A DNA stretch of 64,000 nucleotides from JBJHAX01 sp050480705 (GCA_050480705.1 JBJHAX010000003.1:41010-105009); one strand, 5' to 3'. Counted from the stretch's first letter, positions 16,509 to 27,209 are shown. Translations and numbers: made by a program. The notes: generated from the sequence alone by a model not told the origin.

Positions 16509-17854
16509 CGCGCGATCACCAGTCGCTCCTGCTGCGCGGTGGGCGCGTTCTCGACCCTCGCTCAGGTGTCGACGCCGAACTCGACGTACTCATCAACGGC
16601 GAGCACGTCGCGGCGGTCGGTGAACAGCTCGATGTGCCTGCCGACGTCGAGACGCTCGATTGCCGCGGGTTGTGGGTGACGCCGGGCCTCGTCGATTTGC
16701 ACACACATCTGCGTGAACCCGGCTTCGAGGTCGCCGAAGACGTTGCGACAGGTTCCGCTGCCGGTGCCGCCGGCGGCTACACCGCGTTGTGCGCCATGGC
16801 CAACACCGATCCCGTCTGTGATTCGGCTGCGGTCGCCGAACTCGTCCAGCGCCGCGGCCGCGAGGTCGGTCTCGCCGACGTCTATCCCGTCGGCTCGATC
16901 ACCCGCGGGCTGCGCGGTCGGGAACTGACCGAGTTCGGCGAGCTCAACGACTCGGATGCCGCGGTCGACTTCTTCTCGGACGACGGCATGCCGGTCGCCG
17001 ACAGCCTGGTGATGCGCCGCGCGTTGCAGTACGCCACGACCGTCGATGCGGTGATCTGCAACCACGCCGAGGAGCCTTCGTTGACCGACGGCGCCCAGAT
17101 GAACGAAGGGCGCATGTCGTCGCTGCTGGGCCTTCCCGGGTGGCCGCGCGAAGCCGAGGAGATCATGATCGGTCGCGACGTGATCCTCGCCGGCGGCGTC
17201 GGTGCTCGACTCCACGTACCACACGTGAGTACGAAAGGCGCGGTCGACCTCATACGGCGCGCGAAGCAGCTCAGCATCGCCGTCACCGCGGAAGTGACTC
17301 CGCATCACCTGCTGCTCACCGATGAGCTCGTCGCGTCCTTCGACCCGGTCTACAAGGTCAACCCTCCGATCAGGACACAGGAGGACGTCGAGGCACTGCG
17401 CGAGGCACTGGCCGACGGCACCATCGACGTCGTTGCGACCGATCACGCGCCGCATGCGCCCGAAAGCAAGGACCGCCCATGGGAGCACGCCCCGTTCGGG
17501 ATGCTCGGCCTGGAGACGTCGTTTGCGATCGTGAACACTCACCTCGTGCGAACGGGCACACTGTCGGCGTTGGATGCCATCGCGAAGCTCAGCAGTGCAC
17601 CGGCGGAGATCCGTGCTGCCACCGGTGCTCATGGCGGACCGATCGAAACCGGTGCACCGGCCAATCTCGCGGTGTTCGACCCGGACGTCGAATGGAACGT
17701 CGACTCCTTGCAGATGCAGTCGCGTTCACGCAACAGCCCGTTCCATGGTCTCCAGCTGCAAGGTCGCAGCCGGCACACGCTGCTACGGGGACGTTTCACG
17801 CTACGCGACGGTGTCGTCGCGCCCTCCAGTCACGTCGACGGACTTGAACCATGA
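16505..17854 (+). CDS. pyrC: Dihydroorotase
   Basis: 449 residues, class I type. Closes N-carbamoyl-aspartate to dihydroorotate. Metal ligands: His66 and His68 in [10 protein letters not shown], the aspartate bridging ligand region [10 protein letters not shown], His in [10 protein letters not shown], and [13 protein letters not shown] for the third Asp. The C-terminal [21 protein letters not shown] is the amidohydrolase tail. The active subgroup with DxHxHxRxPG is typical of enzymes that work without complex formation, but association with PyrB is possible. ATG overlaps the pyrB stop (ATGA). Confidence 0.97.
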   Translation: MTRDHQSLLLRGGRVLDPRSGVDAELDVLINGEHVAAVGEQLDVPADVETLDCRGLWVTPGLVDLHTHLREPGFEVAEDVATGSAAGAAGGYTALCAMANTDPVCDSAAVAELVQRRGREVGLADVYPVGSITRGLRGRELTEFGELNDSDAAVDFFSDDGMPVADSLVMRRALQYATTVDAVICNHAEEPSLTDGAQMNEGRMSSLLGLPGWPREAEEIMIGRDVILAGGVGARLHVPHVSTKGAVDLIRRAKQLSIAVTAEVTPHHLLLTDELVASFDPVYKVNPPIRTQEDVEALREALADGTIDVVATDHAPHAPESKDRPWEHAPFGMLGLETSFAIVNTHLVRTGTLSALDAIAKLSSAPAEIRAATGAHGGPIETGAPANLAVFDPDVEWNVDSLQMQSRSRNSPFHGLQLQGRSRHTLLRGRFTLRDGVVAPSSHVDGLEP

Positions 17855-19017
17855 CAACGACGCATGACGCGCTGCTTGTTCTCGAAGACGGCTCCGCACT
17901 GCGCGGGACTGCGTTCGCAGCTGCGGGGACCGTCTTCGGCGAAGCGGTGTTCAACACCGGAATGACCGGCTACCAGGAGGTTCTGACCGATCCGTCCTAC
18001 CGGCGCCAGATCGTGGCGATGACCACGCCGCACATCGGCAACTACGGCATGAACGACGCCGACCAGGAATCGGACGCGATTCAGGTGGCTGGATTCATCG
18101 TGCGTGAAGCCGCGCGTCGCCCGTCGTCGTGGCGCGCCGAGGGAGATTTGCGCTCGTCGTTGCGCGACGCCGGTGTGGTGGCGATCGAAGGCGTCGACAC
18201 CCGCTGGTTGACCCGGCACCTGCGAAGCCGAGGAGCGATGCGGGCCGGACTCTCCACCGAAATCCTCGACACCGACGCGCTGTTGGAGCAGGTGCTCGCC
18301 AGCCCTGGCATGGAGGGAGCAGAACTCGTCTCGCAGGTCACGACGGCCGCACCGTATGTCGTCGAACCCGATGGACAGCGACGCTTCCGTGTGGTTGTCC
18401 TCGACTTCGGCATGAAACGCTCGATCGCGCGTTACCTCGCCAAGGCCGGTGGCCAGGTGCACGTGCTGCCCGCGTCGAGCAGCGCTGACGAGGTGCGTGC
18501 ACTCGAACCGGACGGAGTGATGCTGTCGAACGGCCCCGGCGACCCTGCCGCGGTCACCACCGGCATCACGACGACGAAGAACCTGCTCGGCGACATCCCG
18601 ATCTTTGGGATCTGCCTCGGATCCCAGCTGCTCGGGCACGCGCTGGGCGGTGACACCTACAAGCTCACGTTCGGACACCGCGGGGTCAATCAACCCGTTC
18701 TGCGACGCGCAGATCGCGTCGTCGAGATCACCTCCCACAACCACGGGTTCGCGCTCGACATGACCAGCCTCGGGGAACGCGTCGACGAGTACGCCTACCG
18801 CACCGCTGACCACGGCGTCGTCGATGTCTCGCACGTCAATCTCAACGACGAGGTGTGCGAAGGCCTCGCTGCGCGCGACATCCCGGCGTTCAGCGTGCAG
18901 TACCACCCCGAAGCGGCCCCGGGCCCTTCCGATGCGCGTTATCTGTTCGATCGTTTCGCCGAGATGATGCTGTCGGGCTCCCTACCGGGGGCAGCTGACG
19001 GCCCGGGAGGACGTTGA
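17851..19017 (+). CDS. carA: Carbamoyl-phosphate synthase small (glutaminase) chain
   Basis: 388 residues, full length. The N-terminal small-chain domain begins [17 protein letters not shown]; the class I glutamine amidotransferase domain carries the nucleophile Cys in [17 protein letters not shown] and the His/Glu pair in [12 protein letters not shown]. It hydrolyses glutamine and passes ammonia to CarB. Product feeds both pyrimidine and arginine synthesis, but placement between pyrC and pyrK puts this copy under pyrimidine control. ATG overlaps the pyrC stop. Confidence 0.97.
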   Translation: MTTTHDALLVLEDGSALRGTAFAAAGTVFGEAVFNTGMTGYQEVLTDPSYRRQIVAMTTPHIGNYGMNDADQESDAIQVAGFIVREAARRPSSWRAEGDLRSSLRDAGVVAIEGVDTRWLTRHLRSRGAMRAGLSTEILDTDALLEQVLASPGMEGAELVSQVTTAAPYVVEPDGQRRFRVVVLDFGMKRSIARYLAKAGGQVHVLPASSSADEVRALEPDGVMLSNGPGDPAAVTTGITTTKNLLGDIPIFGICLGSQLLGHALGGDTYKLTFGHRGVNQPVLRRADRVVEITSHNHGFALDMTSLGERVDEYAYRTADHGVVDVSHVNLNDEVCEGLAARDIPAFSVQYHPEAAPGPSDARYLFDRFAEMMLSGSLPGAADGPGGR

Positions 19018-22000
19018 TGGGACGCCGACAGGACCTGAGCAGCGTGCTCGTGCTCGGGTCAGGACCGATCCAGATCGGTCAGGCCTGCGAGTTCGACTAC
19101 TCGGGAACCCAGGCCTGCAAGGTGCTGCGCGACGAAGGGCTGCGGGTCGTGCTGGTCAACTCGAACCCGGCGACGATCATGACCGACCCGTCGTACGCCG
19201 ATGCGACCTATGTCGAGCCGCTCACGCTCGAAGCGGTGCGTGCTGTCATCGAGCGCGAGCGCCCACAGGCCCTGCTGGCGACTCTGGGCGGCCAGACTGC
19301 CCTCAACCTCGCCGTGGAACTCGACGAAGGCGGTGTTCTCGACGAGTACGGCGTCGAAGTGCTCGGGGCCGATCTCGACGCGATCCGTACCGCAGAGGAT
19401 CGTCAGCGCTTCCGGGAAGCGATGACCGAGATCGGGCTCGAATCGGCGCAGTCCACGTATGTGCGAAATGTGGAGGAGGCGCACGCTGCCGCAGCCCAGT
19501 ACGGATTCCCTGTCGTGCTTCGTCCATCCTTCACGCTCGGTGGCAAGGGTGGCGGGATCGCACGCGACGAAGCCGAACTGGCGACGATGATCCGTCAGGG
19601 CCTGCACGAGTCCCCGGTGCACGAGGTGCTTCTCGAGGAATCCCTGGTCGGCTGGAAGGAATTCGAGCTGGAGGTGATGCGCGACCGCTCCGACAACGCG
19701 GTCGTGATCTGCTCCATCGAAAATCTCGACGCGATGGGGGTGCACACCGGCGACTCGATCACGGTCGCGCCTGCGATGACGCTGTCCGACGGTGAACTGC
19801 AGCGGATGCGCGACGCAGCCTTCGCCGTCCTGCGCCGAATCGGGGTCGAAACGGGCGGCTCGAACGTGCAGTTCGCGGTCGACCCGGCCTCGGGACGCCA
19901 GATCGTCATCGAGATGAACCCTCGCGTCTCGCGATCGTCGGCACTTGCCAGCAAGGCCACGGGTTTCCCGATCGCGAAGATCGCGGCGAAGCTCGCGATC
20001 GGCTACACCCTCGACGAGATCGCCAACGACATCACCCGCGAAACCAAAGCCGCGTTCGAACCCAGCATCGACTATGTGGTCGTCAAGATCCCGCGCTTCG
20101 ATTTCGAGAAGTTCGCCGGGACCGACGACACGCTCACGACACGCATGAAGTCGGTCGGTGAGGTCATGGCGATGGGCCGCACCTTCAAGGAATCGCTGGG
20201 CAAGGCGCTGCGCTCACTCGAGGACGGCAGGTCGGGATTCGGTTCACGCGGCCCGCTGGAGATCGATGACGAGGAACTGACCGAACGACTGCGACGACCG
20301 ACTGCGCACCGCCTCGATGCCGTCGACGAGGCGCTGACGCGTGGCTGGCCGGTCGAGACGATTGCACGACACACCGGATTCGATCCGTGGTTCGTCGACC
20401 AGATGTTGCAGATCGTCGAACGCCGCCGCGAGATCCGCTCGCACGAACATCTGCATGCGGTCGGCGACGAGTTGCTCGCAGCTGCGAAGGCGGACGGGTT
20501 CTCCGACCGGCAGCTCGCCCAGGTGCTGCGTACGAACGAAGCATCGGTGCGTGAGCGTCGCGCATCTGCAGGGCTGCGCCCGGTCTTCAAGACGGTCGAC
20601 ACCTGCGCGGCCGAGTTCGAGGCCTACACCCCGTATCACTACTCGACCTACGAGGACGAGGACGAGGTTCGGTCATCGACCGGCCGCAAGGTCGTCGTGT
20701 TGGGCTCCGGCCCCAACCGCATCGGACAGGGCGTCGAGTTCGACTACTGCTGTGTTCACGCCGTCCAGGCGCTGTCCGCGGCCGGTTTCGAGACGGTGAT
20801 GGTCAACTGCAACCCCGAGACGGTCTCCACGGACTACGACACCGCCGACCGGCTCTACTTCGAACCGCTGACGCTCGAAGACGTGCTCGAGGTGTGTGAA
20901 CGCGAACAACCCGACGGCGTCCTCGTGCAACTCGGAGGACAGACCCCGCTGAAGCTCGCAGCCGGCCTGGAAGCGGCGGGTGTGCCGATCTGGGGCACGC
21001 CACCAGCCGCGATCGATGCCGCCGAGGATCGCGGCCGCTTCGGTGCGCTCATGGAACAGCTCGGGGTGCCGATGCCGCCGGGCGGAACAGCCCGATCGTT
21101 CGAGGAGGCGCACGCCGTCGCTGCACGGATCGGCTATCCGGCGCTCGTGCGGCCCTCCTATGTCCTGGGCGGGCGTGCGATGCAGATCGTGTACGACCCG
21201 GCGTCGCTGGAGCGCTACCTGGATGCGGCATTCGCCGCGGCGGAGGACCAGTCGATCCTCATCGACCGCTTCCTCGAGGGTGCGATCGAGATCGACGTCG
21301 ACGCGGTGTACGACGGCGAAGAGTTGTTCGTGGGCGGCATCCTCGAACACATCGAGGAAGCCGGTGTGCATTCGGGTGACTCGGCGTGCACGTTGCCGCC
21401 ACTCACCCTCGGCAGGGCCCAGGAACGCGAGATTCGTGATGTGACGCGCGGGATCGCTGAAGGGCTCGGTGTGCGCGGCCTGCTCAACGTCCAGTACGCC
21501 TACAAGGACGACGTGTTGTGGTGCATCGAGGCCAACCCGCGCGCATCACGCACCGTCCCCTTCGTGTCCAAGACGACCGGAACACCCCTGGCCAAAGTCG
21601 CAGCGCGGGTCATGGCGGGCGCGCCACTGGCTGCACTGCGCAGTGAGGGGCTGCTGCCATCCGTTGACGCGGTCGACGGGCCGCGGACCCGCCACATCGC
21701 GGTCAAGGAGGCGGTGCTGCCCTTCGACCGGTTTCCCGGAGTCGACTCGATCCTCGGCCCGGAGATGCGCTCGACCGGTGAAGTCATGGGCATCGACGAC
21801 GACTTCGGCGCGGCGTTCGCCAAATCGCAGGCAGGCACCGGATCGATGGTGCTGCCCACCAAGGGCACGGTGTTCGTCTCGGTCGCCAATCGTGACAAGC
21901 GAGGGATCGTGTTTCCCGTGATGCGCCTGGTCGATCTCGGCTTCGACCTGATTGCGACCGACGGAACCGCCGAGGTGCTGCACCGGGCGGGCATGCCCGC

Positions 22001-22310
22001 GCGCATCGTTGCGAAGGTCTCCGACGGCGAAGGGGAACTGCTGGACCTGATCGCATCAGGCAGCATCGATCTGGTGTTCAACACCCCGTTCGGCGCACGC
22101 ACGCGCGGAGACGGCTACGCGATCCGTCAGGCAGCCGTGACCCACGGCGTCCCATGTGTGACGACCCTGGCTGGCATCGTCGCTGCGGTGCACGGCATCG
22201 AATCGCTGCGGCGCGGGCCGATGCGGGTGCGTCCCCTCCAGGAGTATCAGCAGAGCTTCTTCGACGAGGTCGCTGCCTGGACGGCACCCGGACAGGGGAG
22301 TGGCACATGA
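19014..22310 (+). CDS. carB: Carbamoyl-phosphate synthase large chain
   Basis: 1098 residues, normal length. Two homologous ATP-grasp halves: the first opens [22 protein letters not shown], the second [20 protein letters not shown] near residue 560. Between them lies the oligomerisation domain. The last 150 residues ([38 protein letters not shown] onward) are the MGS-like allosteric domain that binds UMP or ornithine in characterised enzymes. Makes carbamoyl phosphate from bicarbonate, two ATP and channelled ammonia. ATG overlaps the carA stop; the carB stop overlaps pyrK. Confidence 0.98.
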   Translation: MMGRRQDLSSVLVLGSGPIQIGQACEFDYSGTQACKVLRDEGLRVVLVNSNPATIMTDPSYADATYVEPLTLEAVRAVIERERPQALLATLGGQTALNLAVELDEGGVLDEYGVEVLGADLDAIRTAEDRQRFREAMTEIGLESAQSTYVRNVEEAHAAAAQYGFPVVLRPSFTLGGKGGGIARDEAELATMIRQGLHESPVHEVLLEESLVGWKEFELEVMRDRSDNAVVICSIENLDAMGVHTGDSITVAPAMTLSDGELQRMRDAAFAVLRRIGVETGGSNVQFAVDPASGRQIVIEMNPRVSRSSALASKATGFPIAKIAAKLAIGYTLDEIANDITRETKAAFEPSIDYVVVKIPRFDFEKFAGTDDTLTTRMKSVGEVMAMGRTFKESLGKALRSLEDGRSGFGSRGPLEIDDEELTERLRRPTAHRLDAVDEALTRGWPVETIARHTGFDPWFVDQMLQIVERRREIRSHEHLHAVGDELLAAAKADGFSDRQLAQVLRTNEASVRERRASAGLRPVFKTVDTCAAEFEAYTPYHYSTYEDEDEVRSSTGRKVVVLGSGPNRIGQGVEFDYCCVHAVQALSAAGFETVMVNCNPETVSTDYDTADRLYFEPLTLEDVLEVCEREQPDGVLVQLGGQTPLKLAAGLEAAGVPIWGTPPAAIDAAEDRGRFGALMEQLGVPMPPGGTARSFEEAHAVAARIGYPALVRPSYVLGGRAMQIVYDPASLERYLDAAFAAAEDQSILIDRFLEGAIEIDVDAVYDGEELFVGGILEHIEEAGVHSGDSACTLPPLTLGRAQEREIRDVTRGIAEGLGVRGLLNVQYAYKDDVLWCIEANPRASRTVPFVSKTTGTPLAKVAARVMAGAPLAALRSEGLLPSVDAVDGPRTRHIAVKEAVLPFDRFPGVDSILGPEMRSTGEVMGIDDDFGAAFAKSQAGTGSMVLPTKGTVFVSVANRDKRGIVFPVMRLVDLGFDLIATDGTAEVLHRAGMPARIVAKVSDGEGELLDLIASGSIDLVFNTPFGARTRGDGYAIRQAAVTHGVPCVTTLAGIVAAVHGIESLRRGPMRVRPLQEYQQSFFDEVAAWTAPGQGSGT

Positions 22311-23215
22311 CGCGCAGACGGGCCGGCGCCGTCGACGGTCGCGTCGAGAGGTTCGATGCGCCGGTCCGCGCCGACTGCGAGGTGCTGCTGCGGCGCCGCG
22401 AAGGGTCGTACTGGCTGCTGTCGATGGCTGCGCCTGCGATCGCACGGCGCGCGAAGCCCGGACAGTTCGTCAGCATCGCCGTCGATGCACCCGCAACGCT
22501 GTTGCGCCGGCCCTTCTCCATCGCACGCGTCTCCCACCAGGGTGCTGCAGCCGGCACCGTCGAGGTCGTGTTCGACACGCACGGTCCAGGCACCGAATGG
22601 CTCGCCGGTGTCGAACCCCATGACGTCCTCGACGTGCTGGGGCCGCTGGGCAACGGTTTCCCTCTGCCGCAACGGCGGGTCGCGTGTCTGCTCGTCGGCG
22701 GTGGCTACGGCGCAGCGCCGTTGTTCAGTCTCGCGCGTGAACTGGTGGACCGGGGCCTGCGTGTCGACATGATCGTCGGTGCGGCGTCGAGCGAACGCAT
22801 CCTGAGTCCGCTGGATGCCAAGAGCCTGTCGGTGACCACGACGTTCACGACCGATGACGGGTCGTACGGTTTCCACGGGCAGGTCACCGATGTGCTCGAC
22901 GACGTCGTTCGCGCCTCGCGAAGCGGCGTCGTGTACGCCTGCGGGCCCAACTCGATGCTTCGCGCGGTTTCCGAACGTTGCGCGGCGCTCGGCGTGCCCG
23001 TGCAGGTCGCCGTCGAGGAGCGCATGGCGTGCAGCGTCGGGGTGTGCTTCACGTGTGTCATGCCGATGCGGGGCAAGGACGGTGACGTCAGGATGAAGCG
23101 GACGTGCATCGACGGCCCGGTGCTCAATGGCGCGCGCATCGCATGGGAGTCCACGTCGTACGGGCAGGCGCCTGATCCAGATGTTGCAGCGGCCGTCGGC
23201 AAGGTCGAGTCGTGA
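22307..23215 (+). CDS. pyrK: Dihydroorotate dehydrogenase B electron-transfer subunit (FAD, 2Fe-2S)
   Basis: 302 residues from ATG 22307; family members are usually 250-260, the extra being an Arg-rich N-terminal lead ([13 protein letters not shown]). The FAD domain has [12 protein letters not shown] and the NAD domain [16 protein letters not shown]. The 2Fe-2S ligands are four cysteines in [14 protein letters not shown] and the later RTCIDGP. PyrK passes electrons from PyrD to NAD. Its presence, coupled to pyrD by a four-base overlap, means this organism uses the NAD-linked class 1B enzyme rather than the quinone-linked class 2 enzyme common in mycobacteria and streptomycetes. Confidence 0.93.
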   Translation: MTRRRAGAVDGRVERFDAPVRADCEVLLRRREGSYWLLSMAAPAIARRAKPGQFVSIAVDAPATLLRRPFSIARVSHQGAAAGTVEVVFDTHGPGTEWLAGVEPHDVLDVLGPLGNGFPLPQRRVACLLVGGGYGAAPLFSLARELVDRGLRVDMIVGAASSERILSPLDAKSLSVTTTFTTDDGSYGFHGQVTDVLDDVVRASRSGVVYACGPNSMLRAVSERCAALGVPVQVAVEERMACSVGVCFTCVMPMRGKDGDVRMKRTCIDGPVLNGARIAWESTSYGQAPDPDVAAAVGKVES

Positions 23216-24189
23216 CCGCCGACGTACGTCGCCTCGACAGCGCAGGCATCGCGACGGATGCCGACGATGCACCGTCAGCCGACCTGGCGACCCGGCTCGG
23301 CCGCCTCGAGCTCACCAACCCGATCGTGACCGCGTCCGGCTGTTTCGGCTCGGGCGCCGAGATCGAGCGTTTCTACGACGTCACGCAGCTGGGAGCGATC
23401 GTCGTCAAGTCGATTACCGCCGAACCTCGCGAAGGGCTGCCGACGCCCCGAATGGTCGAAACGCCTGCCGGGATGCTCAACGCCATCGGGCTACAGAACC
23501 CGGGCGTGGACGCGTGGATTGCACGTGACCTGCCCTGGCTGGTCGAGCGTGACGCAACGGTCATCGCCTCGATCGCGGGGTCGACGGTGGAGGAGTACCG
23601 CCACGTTGCCCGGCAGCTGCGGCGCGCCGGAGGTATCGCTGCGGTCGAGGTCAACCTGTCGTGTCCCAACGTCGAACATCGTGGCCTGGTTTTCGGCTGC
23701 TCGACCGACGCCACCGCCGAGGTCATCACTGCGGTGGTCCGTGACATCGACGTCCCGGTCTTCGCCAAACTCACCTCGGACGTGACCGACGTCGTCGCCG
23801 TGGCTCAATCGGCAGTCGAAGCCGGAGCGACGGGGCTGACCTTGATCAACACGCTGCTCGGCATGGCGATCGATCCGGTGAGTGGACGACCTGAGCTGCA
23901 CAACGGCTACGGCGGATTGTCGGGACCCGCCATCCGTCCCGTTGCTGTCCGCAACGTCCATCAGGTCCACACCGCGCTGCCAGAAACCCCGATCATCGGA
24001 TGCGGTGGCGTGCGCAGCGTCGAGGATGTCGTCCAGATGACGCGCGCCGGCGCATCTGCGGTCGCTGTGGGGACGACGACGTTCGTGGACCCGTTCATCG
24101 GACAGCGCCTGATCACCGAGCTGGCGCGTTGGCTGGACGAGCACGACATCGCGTCGTACACGAGTCTCATCGGCGAGGTGGTTGCGTGA
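23212..24189 (+). CDS. pyrD: Dihydroorotate dehydrogenase, class 1B catalytic subunit
   Basis: 325 residues from GTG 23212. FMN-binding TIM barrel: NPIVTASGCFGSG near the start, the substrate-binding NAIGLQNPG, the active-site Cys in VEVNLSCPNVEHRG, and GCGGVRSVEDVVQMTRAGASAVAVGT at the phosphate site. A Cys rather than Ser in the NxSCPN loop is the class 1 catalytic base. Works with the PyrK gene immediately upstream. The first 20 or so residues ([19 protein letters not shown]) are an extension not seen in typical family members. Confidence 0.96.
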   Translation: MTADVRRLDSAGIATDADDAPSADLATRLGRLELTNPIVTASGCFGSGAEIERFYDVTQLGAIVVKSITAEPREGLPTPRMVETPAGMLNAIGLQNPGVDAWIARDLPWLVERDATVIASIAGSTVEEYRHVARQLRRAGGIAAVEVNLSCPNVEHRGLVFGCSTDATAEVITAVVRDIDVPVFAKLTSDVTDVVAVAQSAVEAGATGLTLINTLLGMAIDPVSGRPELHNGYGGLSGPAIRPVAVRNVHQVHTALPETPIIGCGGVRSVEDVVQMTRAGASAVAVGTTTFVDPFIGQRLITELARWLDEHDIASYTSLIGEVVA

Positions 24190-24881
24190 CACCGATCGAA
24201 CGTCTCGCCGTTGCGCTCGACGTGCCAACGCTCGATGAGGCCGTCGTGCTCGCCGAGGTCCTGCACGGTCACGTCGGTTGGTTCAAAGTGGGTCTCGAGT
24301 TGTTCGCAGCCCATGGCGCCGAAGCTGTCCGACGGATCGGCGCCCACGGGCCGGTGTTTCTCGACCTGAAGCTCCACGACATCCCGACCACGGTGGAGCG
24401 TGCAGCGCGTCGGCTTTCCGAGCTCGACGTCGGGCTGGTCACCGTGCACGCCACCGGAGGGCCCGCCATGGTCGCTGCGGCAGTGGAAGGCCTGGGCGGC
24501 GCCGGCAAAGTGCTCGCGGTGACGGTGTTGACCTCGATGTCGCACGAGGATCTCGTGGCGACAGGCCTCGACACCACGGATCCAGTCGCGCGACTGGCCA
24601 GGATGGCGACCGATGCGGGCGCACCCGGCATCGTGTGCGCGCCCGGACAGCTGCCTGCGGTGCGAGCTTCCACGCCTGCGACGACGTTCGTGGTCACCCC
24701 AGGGATCCGGCCTGCTGGCTCCGCATCCGACGACCACGCGGCAGCGGCGACACCGTCCGGCGCGCTGGGTGCAGGCTCCGATCTCCTCGTGATCGGTCGG
24801 CCGATCACACGTGCGATTGATCCTGCGGAGGCAGCCAGGCGCATCGCCGACGAGATCGTGCAGGACGATCAGACACCGTAA
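24186..24881 (+). CDS. pyrF: Orotidine-5'-phosphate decarboxylase
   Basis: 231 residues from GTG 24186, overlapping the pyrD stop by four bases; the frame is open further upstream inside pyrD. The catalytic array is FLDLKLHDIPTTV (Asp-Lys-x-x-Asp), preceded by GWFKVGLELF and followed by the barrel segment VVTPGIRPAGS with the phosphate-binding Arg. Converts OMP to UMP, the last step of the pathway. It is the last gene of the operon, and its end overlaps the end of pyrE on the opposite strand by 13 bases. Confidence 0.96.
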   Translation: MTPIERLAVALDVPTLDEAVVLAEVLHGHVGWFKVGLELFAAHGAEAVRRIGAHGPVFLDLKLHDIPTTVERAARRLSELDVGLVTVHATGGPAMVAAAVEGLGGAGKVLAVTVLTSMSHEDLVATGLDTTDPVARLARMATDAGAPGIVCAPGQLPAVRASTPATTFVVTPGIRPAGSASDDHAAAATPSGALGAGSDLLVIGRPITRAIDPAEAARRIADEIVQDDQTP

Positions 24882-25528
24882 CGACGGCGATACTCCTCGA
24901 CACGGGTGCGGACCTCGGGGGCGAGTCCGTCACCGACGTGCTCGAGCACGCCATCGATCGTCGACAGGGCCGTCGTGGTGATCGCGAACTCGTCAGCGAG
25001 GTGCGCAAGCGCGGGCGTGTCCGCATCGGGGCCGCGTTCCTGACGATCGACCCCCACCACCAGGCCGACGAGGTGAGCGCCGGTCGCCTCGAGCAACGGA
25101 GCGACATTACGCACTGAGGTGCCTGCAGTCGTCACGTCCTCGACGAGCACGACGCGGTCTCCCTGGCCAGGGACGGAGCCCACCAGCGCGCCGCCTTCCC
25201 CGTGATCCTTGACCTCCTTGCGATCGAACGACACGCCGACATCGATGCCGTGGTTCTCCGCAAGGGCGATCGCCGTTGTCACGGCGAGCGGTATCCCTTT
25301 GTAGGCAGGACCGAAGATGACGTCGACGCCGTCGGCGTGCGTGGTGGCGATCGCGTCTGCATACCACAGGCCCGTTTGTGCAAGCAGGGTGCCGCTCGAC
25401 AGCCGTCCGGCATCGACGAAGTAGGGCGTGTGCCGCCCGGACTTGGTCACGAAATCGCCGAACGTGACGACACCGGCCCGCCAGAGCAGCGCGGCGAACG
25501 ATGGATCCTGCATGTTGCGCGAGGTCAT
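24869..25528 (-). CDS. pyrE: Orotate phosphoribosyltransferase
   Basis: 219 residues. Joins orotate to PRPP to make OMP. The PRPP motif VVLVEDVTTAGTSVRNVAPLL, the substrate segment FVTKSGRHTPYFVDAGRLSSG and the flexible-loop VSFDRKEVKDHGEGG with the catalytic Lys are present. It lies on the minus strand, convergent with pyrF with a 13-base overlap, and so is outside the PyrR-controlled transcript. Its ATG overlaps the stop of the upstream 5'-nucleotidase gene (ATGA), so the two minus-strand genes form a coupled pair. Confidence 0.96.
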   Translation of the reverse strand: MTSRNMQDPSFAALLWRAGVVTFGDFVTKSGRHTPYFVDAGRLSSGTLLAQTGLWYADAIATTHADGVDVIFGPAYKGIPLAVTTAIALAENHGIDVGVSFDRKEVKDHGEGGALVGSVPGQGDRVVLVEDVTTAGTSVRNVAPLLEATGAHLVGLVVGVDRQERGPDADTPALAHLADEFAITTTALSTIDGVLEHVGDGLAPEVRTRVEEYRRRYGV

Positions 25529-26169
25529 CTCGGTCCCTCCCTGTCGCCGTCGGCGAGCTCATCCAGGGGCAGTCTCGCCTGCAGGTCCCAACCCGCGAGA
25601 ATCTCGTCGACGAGAGTGACGACGTCCTGCCACGTCGATGCGCGCGGAGCGGGCAGAGCACGGTTGTAGGCCTGGTCGAACACGATCGCCTGTTTGTGTG
25701 CAGCGCGCAGCGCAAGGATGTTGTGCGGGCTGTCGTCGACGTACACGTCCGCGCCGACGTCAGGCTTGGCGCCGATGAAACACAGGTCCCGGTAGGGCAG
25801 GTCGTGTTCGTCGAGCCACCAGGCCGTATCCGCTGCACTGGCTTCGTGCACGCCGTTGAACAACAGGCGATGCGTGATGATGCGGATCCAGACACCCCGA
25901 TCCGACAGGTGCCACAGGGCTTTCGACACCCCGGCGATCGGTTCAAGTTTTCGGAACAGGCGGTGGTCACGCACTGCCGTGCAATGGATCTCTTCGAATT
26001 CTTCTTCGGACAGGCCCCATTGTGAGTACCCATCCAGGCTGGTCTGCGGCGCGAGCGATCCCGGGTCGACGCCGCGGATCGACGCGACGACATCGCGCAG
26101 GCCACCTTCGTAGTCGGCGCAGACGCCGTCGAGGTCGACACCGAGGACGAGGCGGTCCCGGCGTTGCAT
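25525..26169 (-). CDS. HAD-superfamily 5'-nucleotidase (NT5C-like)
   Basis: 214 residues. HAD motif I is VDLDGVCADYEGGLRD (Asp12 nucleophile, Asp14 acid), motif II THR in IRIITHRLLFNG, and motif IV DVYVDDSPHN. The arrangement and size fit the 5'(3')-deoxyribonucleotidase/NT5C group, which dephosphorylates pyrimidine nucleoside monophosphates. Translational coupling to pyrE supports a pyrimidine role, although substrate preference cannot be read from the sequence. GAAGGGAG lies upstream of the ATG. The promoter must be in the 159 bases shared with the divergent mihF gene. Confidence 0.75.
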   Translation of the reverse strand: MQRRDRLVLGVDLDGVCADYEGGLRDVVASIRGVDPGSLAPQTSLDGYSQWGLSEEEFEEIHCTAVRDHRLFRKLEPIAGVSKALWHLSDRGVWIRIITHRLLFNGVHEASAADTAWWLDEHDLPYRDLCFIGAKPDVGADVYVDDSPHNILALRAAHKQAIVFDQAYNRALPAPRASTWQDVVTLVDEILAGWDLQARLPLDELADGDREGPR

Positions 26170-26328
26170 GCAGCGCTCCCTTCGTGTCCGGCCGACACGC
26201 TAACGCCGTGGCGCGAGGCGCCGCGACCTCGCCGGACCGTGGGCAGGCGGCACAGGCCACTATCGTTGCTGTGGGCGTGCGACCTGCAGGCCCGCAAGGC
26301 TCACACGGATTTACCCGAAGGTGCCGCC

Positions 26329-26646
26329 ATGCCGCCTGAACTCGACCGTGACGCGCGCGCCGATGCGTCACGTCGCGCGGCGGCAGCGCGTTCACGCCGG
26401 GCACGACTCAAACAGGCGTTGAAATCGGGCGAGCGTGCCGTCGACGACGTGTTCGAAGCGGCCGAGGCTGACGAGGCGATCGCAACCATGCGGGTGTTCG
26501 ATCTGCTCGTTTCGCTTCCCGGTCACGGCCCCCAGCGTGCGCGCGCGGTTCTTGACGAGATCGGCATCGCTTCATCGCGGCGTATCCGGGGCCTGGGTCC
26601 ACGCCAACGCGGTGAACTGCTGGGGCGATTCGGACGAGGATCGTGA
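26329..26646 (+). CDS. mihF: Integration host factor-like nucleoid protein, actinobacterial type
   Basis: 105 residues from ATG 26329 after a GAAGG; the open frame extends upstream without family similarity. An N-terminal basic helix (ASRRAAAARSRRARLKQALKSGE) leads to a helix-two-turn-helix region VFDLLVSLPGHGPQRARAVLDEIGIASSRRIRGLGPRQRGELLGRF. mIHF binds and bends DNA and is essential in mycobacteria; it is unrelated to proteobacterial IHF. The stop overlaps gmk by four bases, and mihF-gmk-rpoZ is the canonical actinobacterial order. Confidence 0.92.
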   Translation: MPPELDRDARADASRRAAAARSRRARLKQALKSGERAVDDVFEAAEADEAIATMRVFDLLVSLPGHGPQRARAVLDEIGIASSRRIRGLGPRQRGELLGRFGRGS

Positions 26647-27209
26647 ACGACGCCGGCATCGCCGTGGTCCTTTCCGGTCCGTCCGGGGTCGGGAAGGGCG
26701 CCGTCCACGCGATCGTGCGTGAGGCACTACCCGATGCACGACTGTCCGTCTCGGTCACGACGAGGCCGCCACGGCCGGGCGAGATCGACGGTGTGCACTA
26801 CCGGTTCGTCGATCCGGACACCTTCGACCAGCTGATCGCCGCGGGCGCGTTCCTCGAGCATGCGTCCTATGCCGGCAACCGGTACGGCACACCACGTGAT
26901 CAGGTCGCCAACGCCGTCGCTGAGGGCGCTGTGGTCATCCTCGACATCGAGGTGCAGGGAGCCATCCAGGTGAAGCGCGCAATCCCGTCGGCGCTGCTCG
27001 TCTTTCTCGTGCCCCCGGCGATGGACGAACTCGAACGACGGCTGCGCTCCAGAGGCACCGAGGACGAACAGACGATCCAGCGGCGGCTCGAACGGGCACG
27101 TGACGAACTCGCGCAGCACGAGGCATTCGACGTCGTCGTTGTCAACGATGATCTCGAACGCTGCGTCGGCGAGGTCATCGACCACATCACGGCCGCCCGG
27201 CGCCGCTGA
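26643..27209 (+). CDS. gmk: Guanylate kinase
   Basis: 188 residues from GTG 26643. The P-loop is VVLSGPSGVGKGAV; the GMP-binding domain shows SVTTRPPRPGEIDGVHYRFVD, and the lid region ERRLRSRGTEDEQTIQRRLERA. Converts GMP and ATP to GDP and ADP. The conserved tail ends VVNDDLERCVGEVIDHI. Overlaps mihF by four bases; rpoZ follows after about 100 bases, a gap that includes a TACCCT -10-like hexamer at 27253-27258. Confidence 0.95.
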   Translation: MNDAGIAVVLSGPSGVGKGAVHAIVREALPDARLSVSVTTRPPRPGEIDGVHYRFVDPDTFDQLIAAGAFLEHASYAGNRYGTPRDQVANAVAEGAVVILDIEVQGAIQVKRAIPSALLVFLVPPAMDELERRLRSRGTEDEQTIQRRLERARDELAQHEAFDVVVVNDDLERCVGEVIDHITAARRR

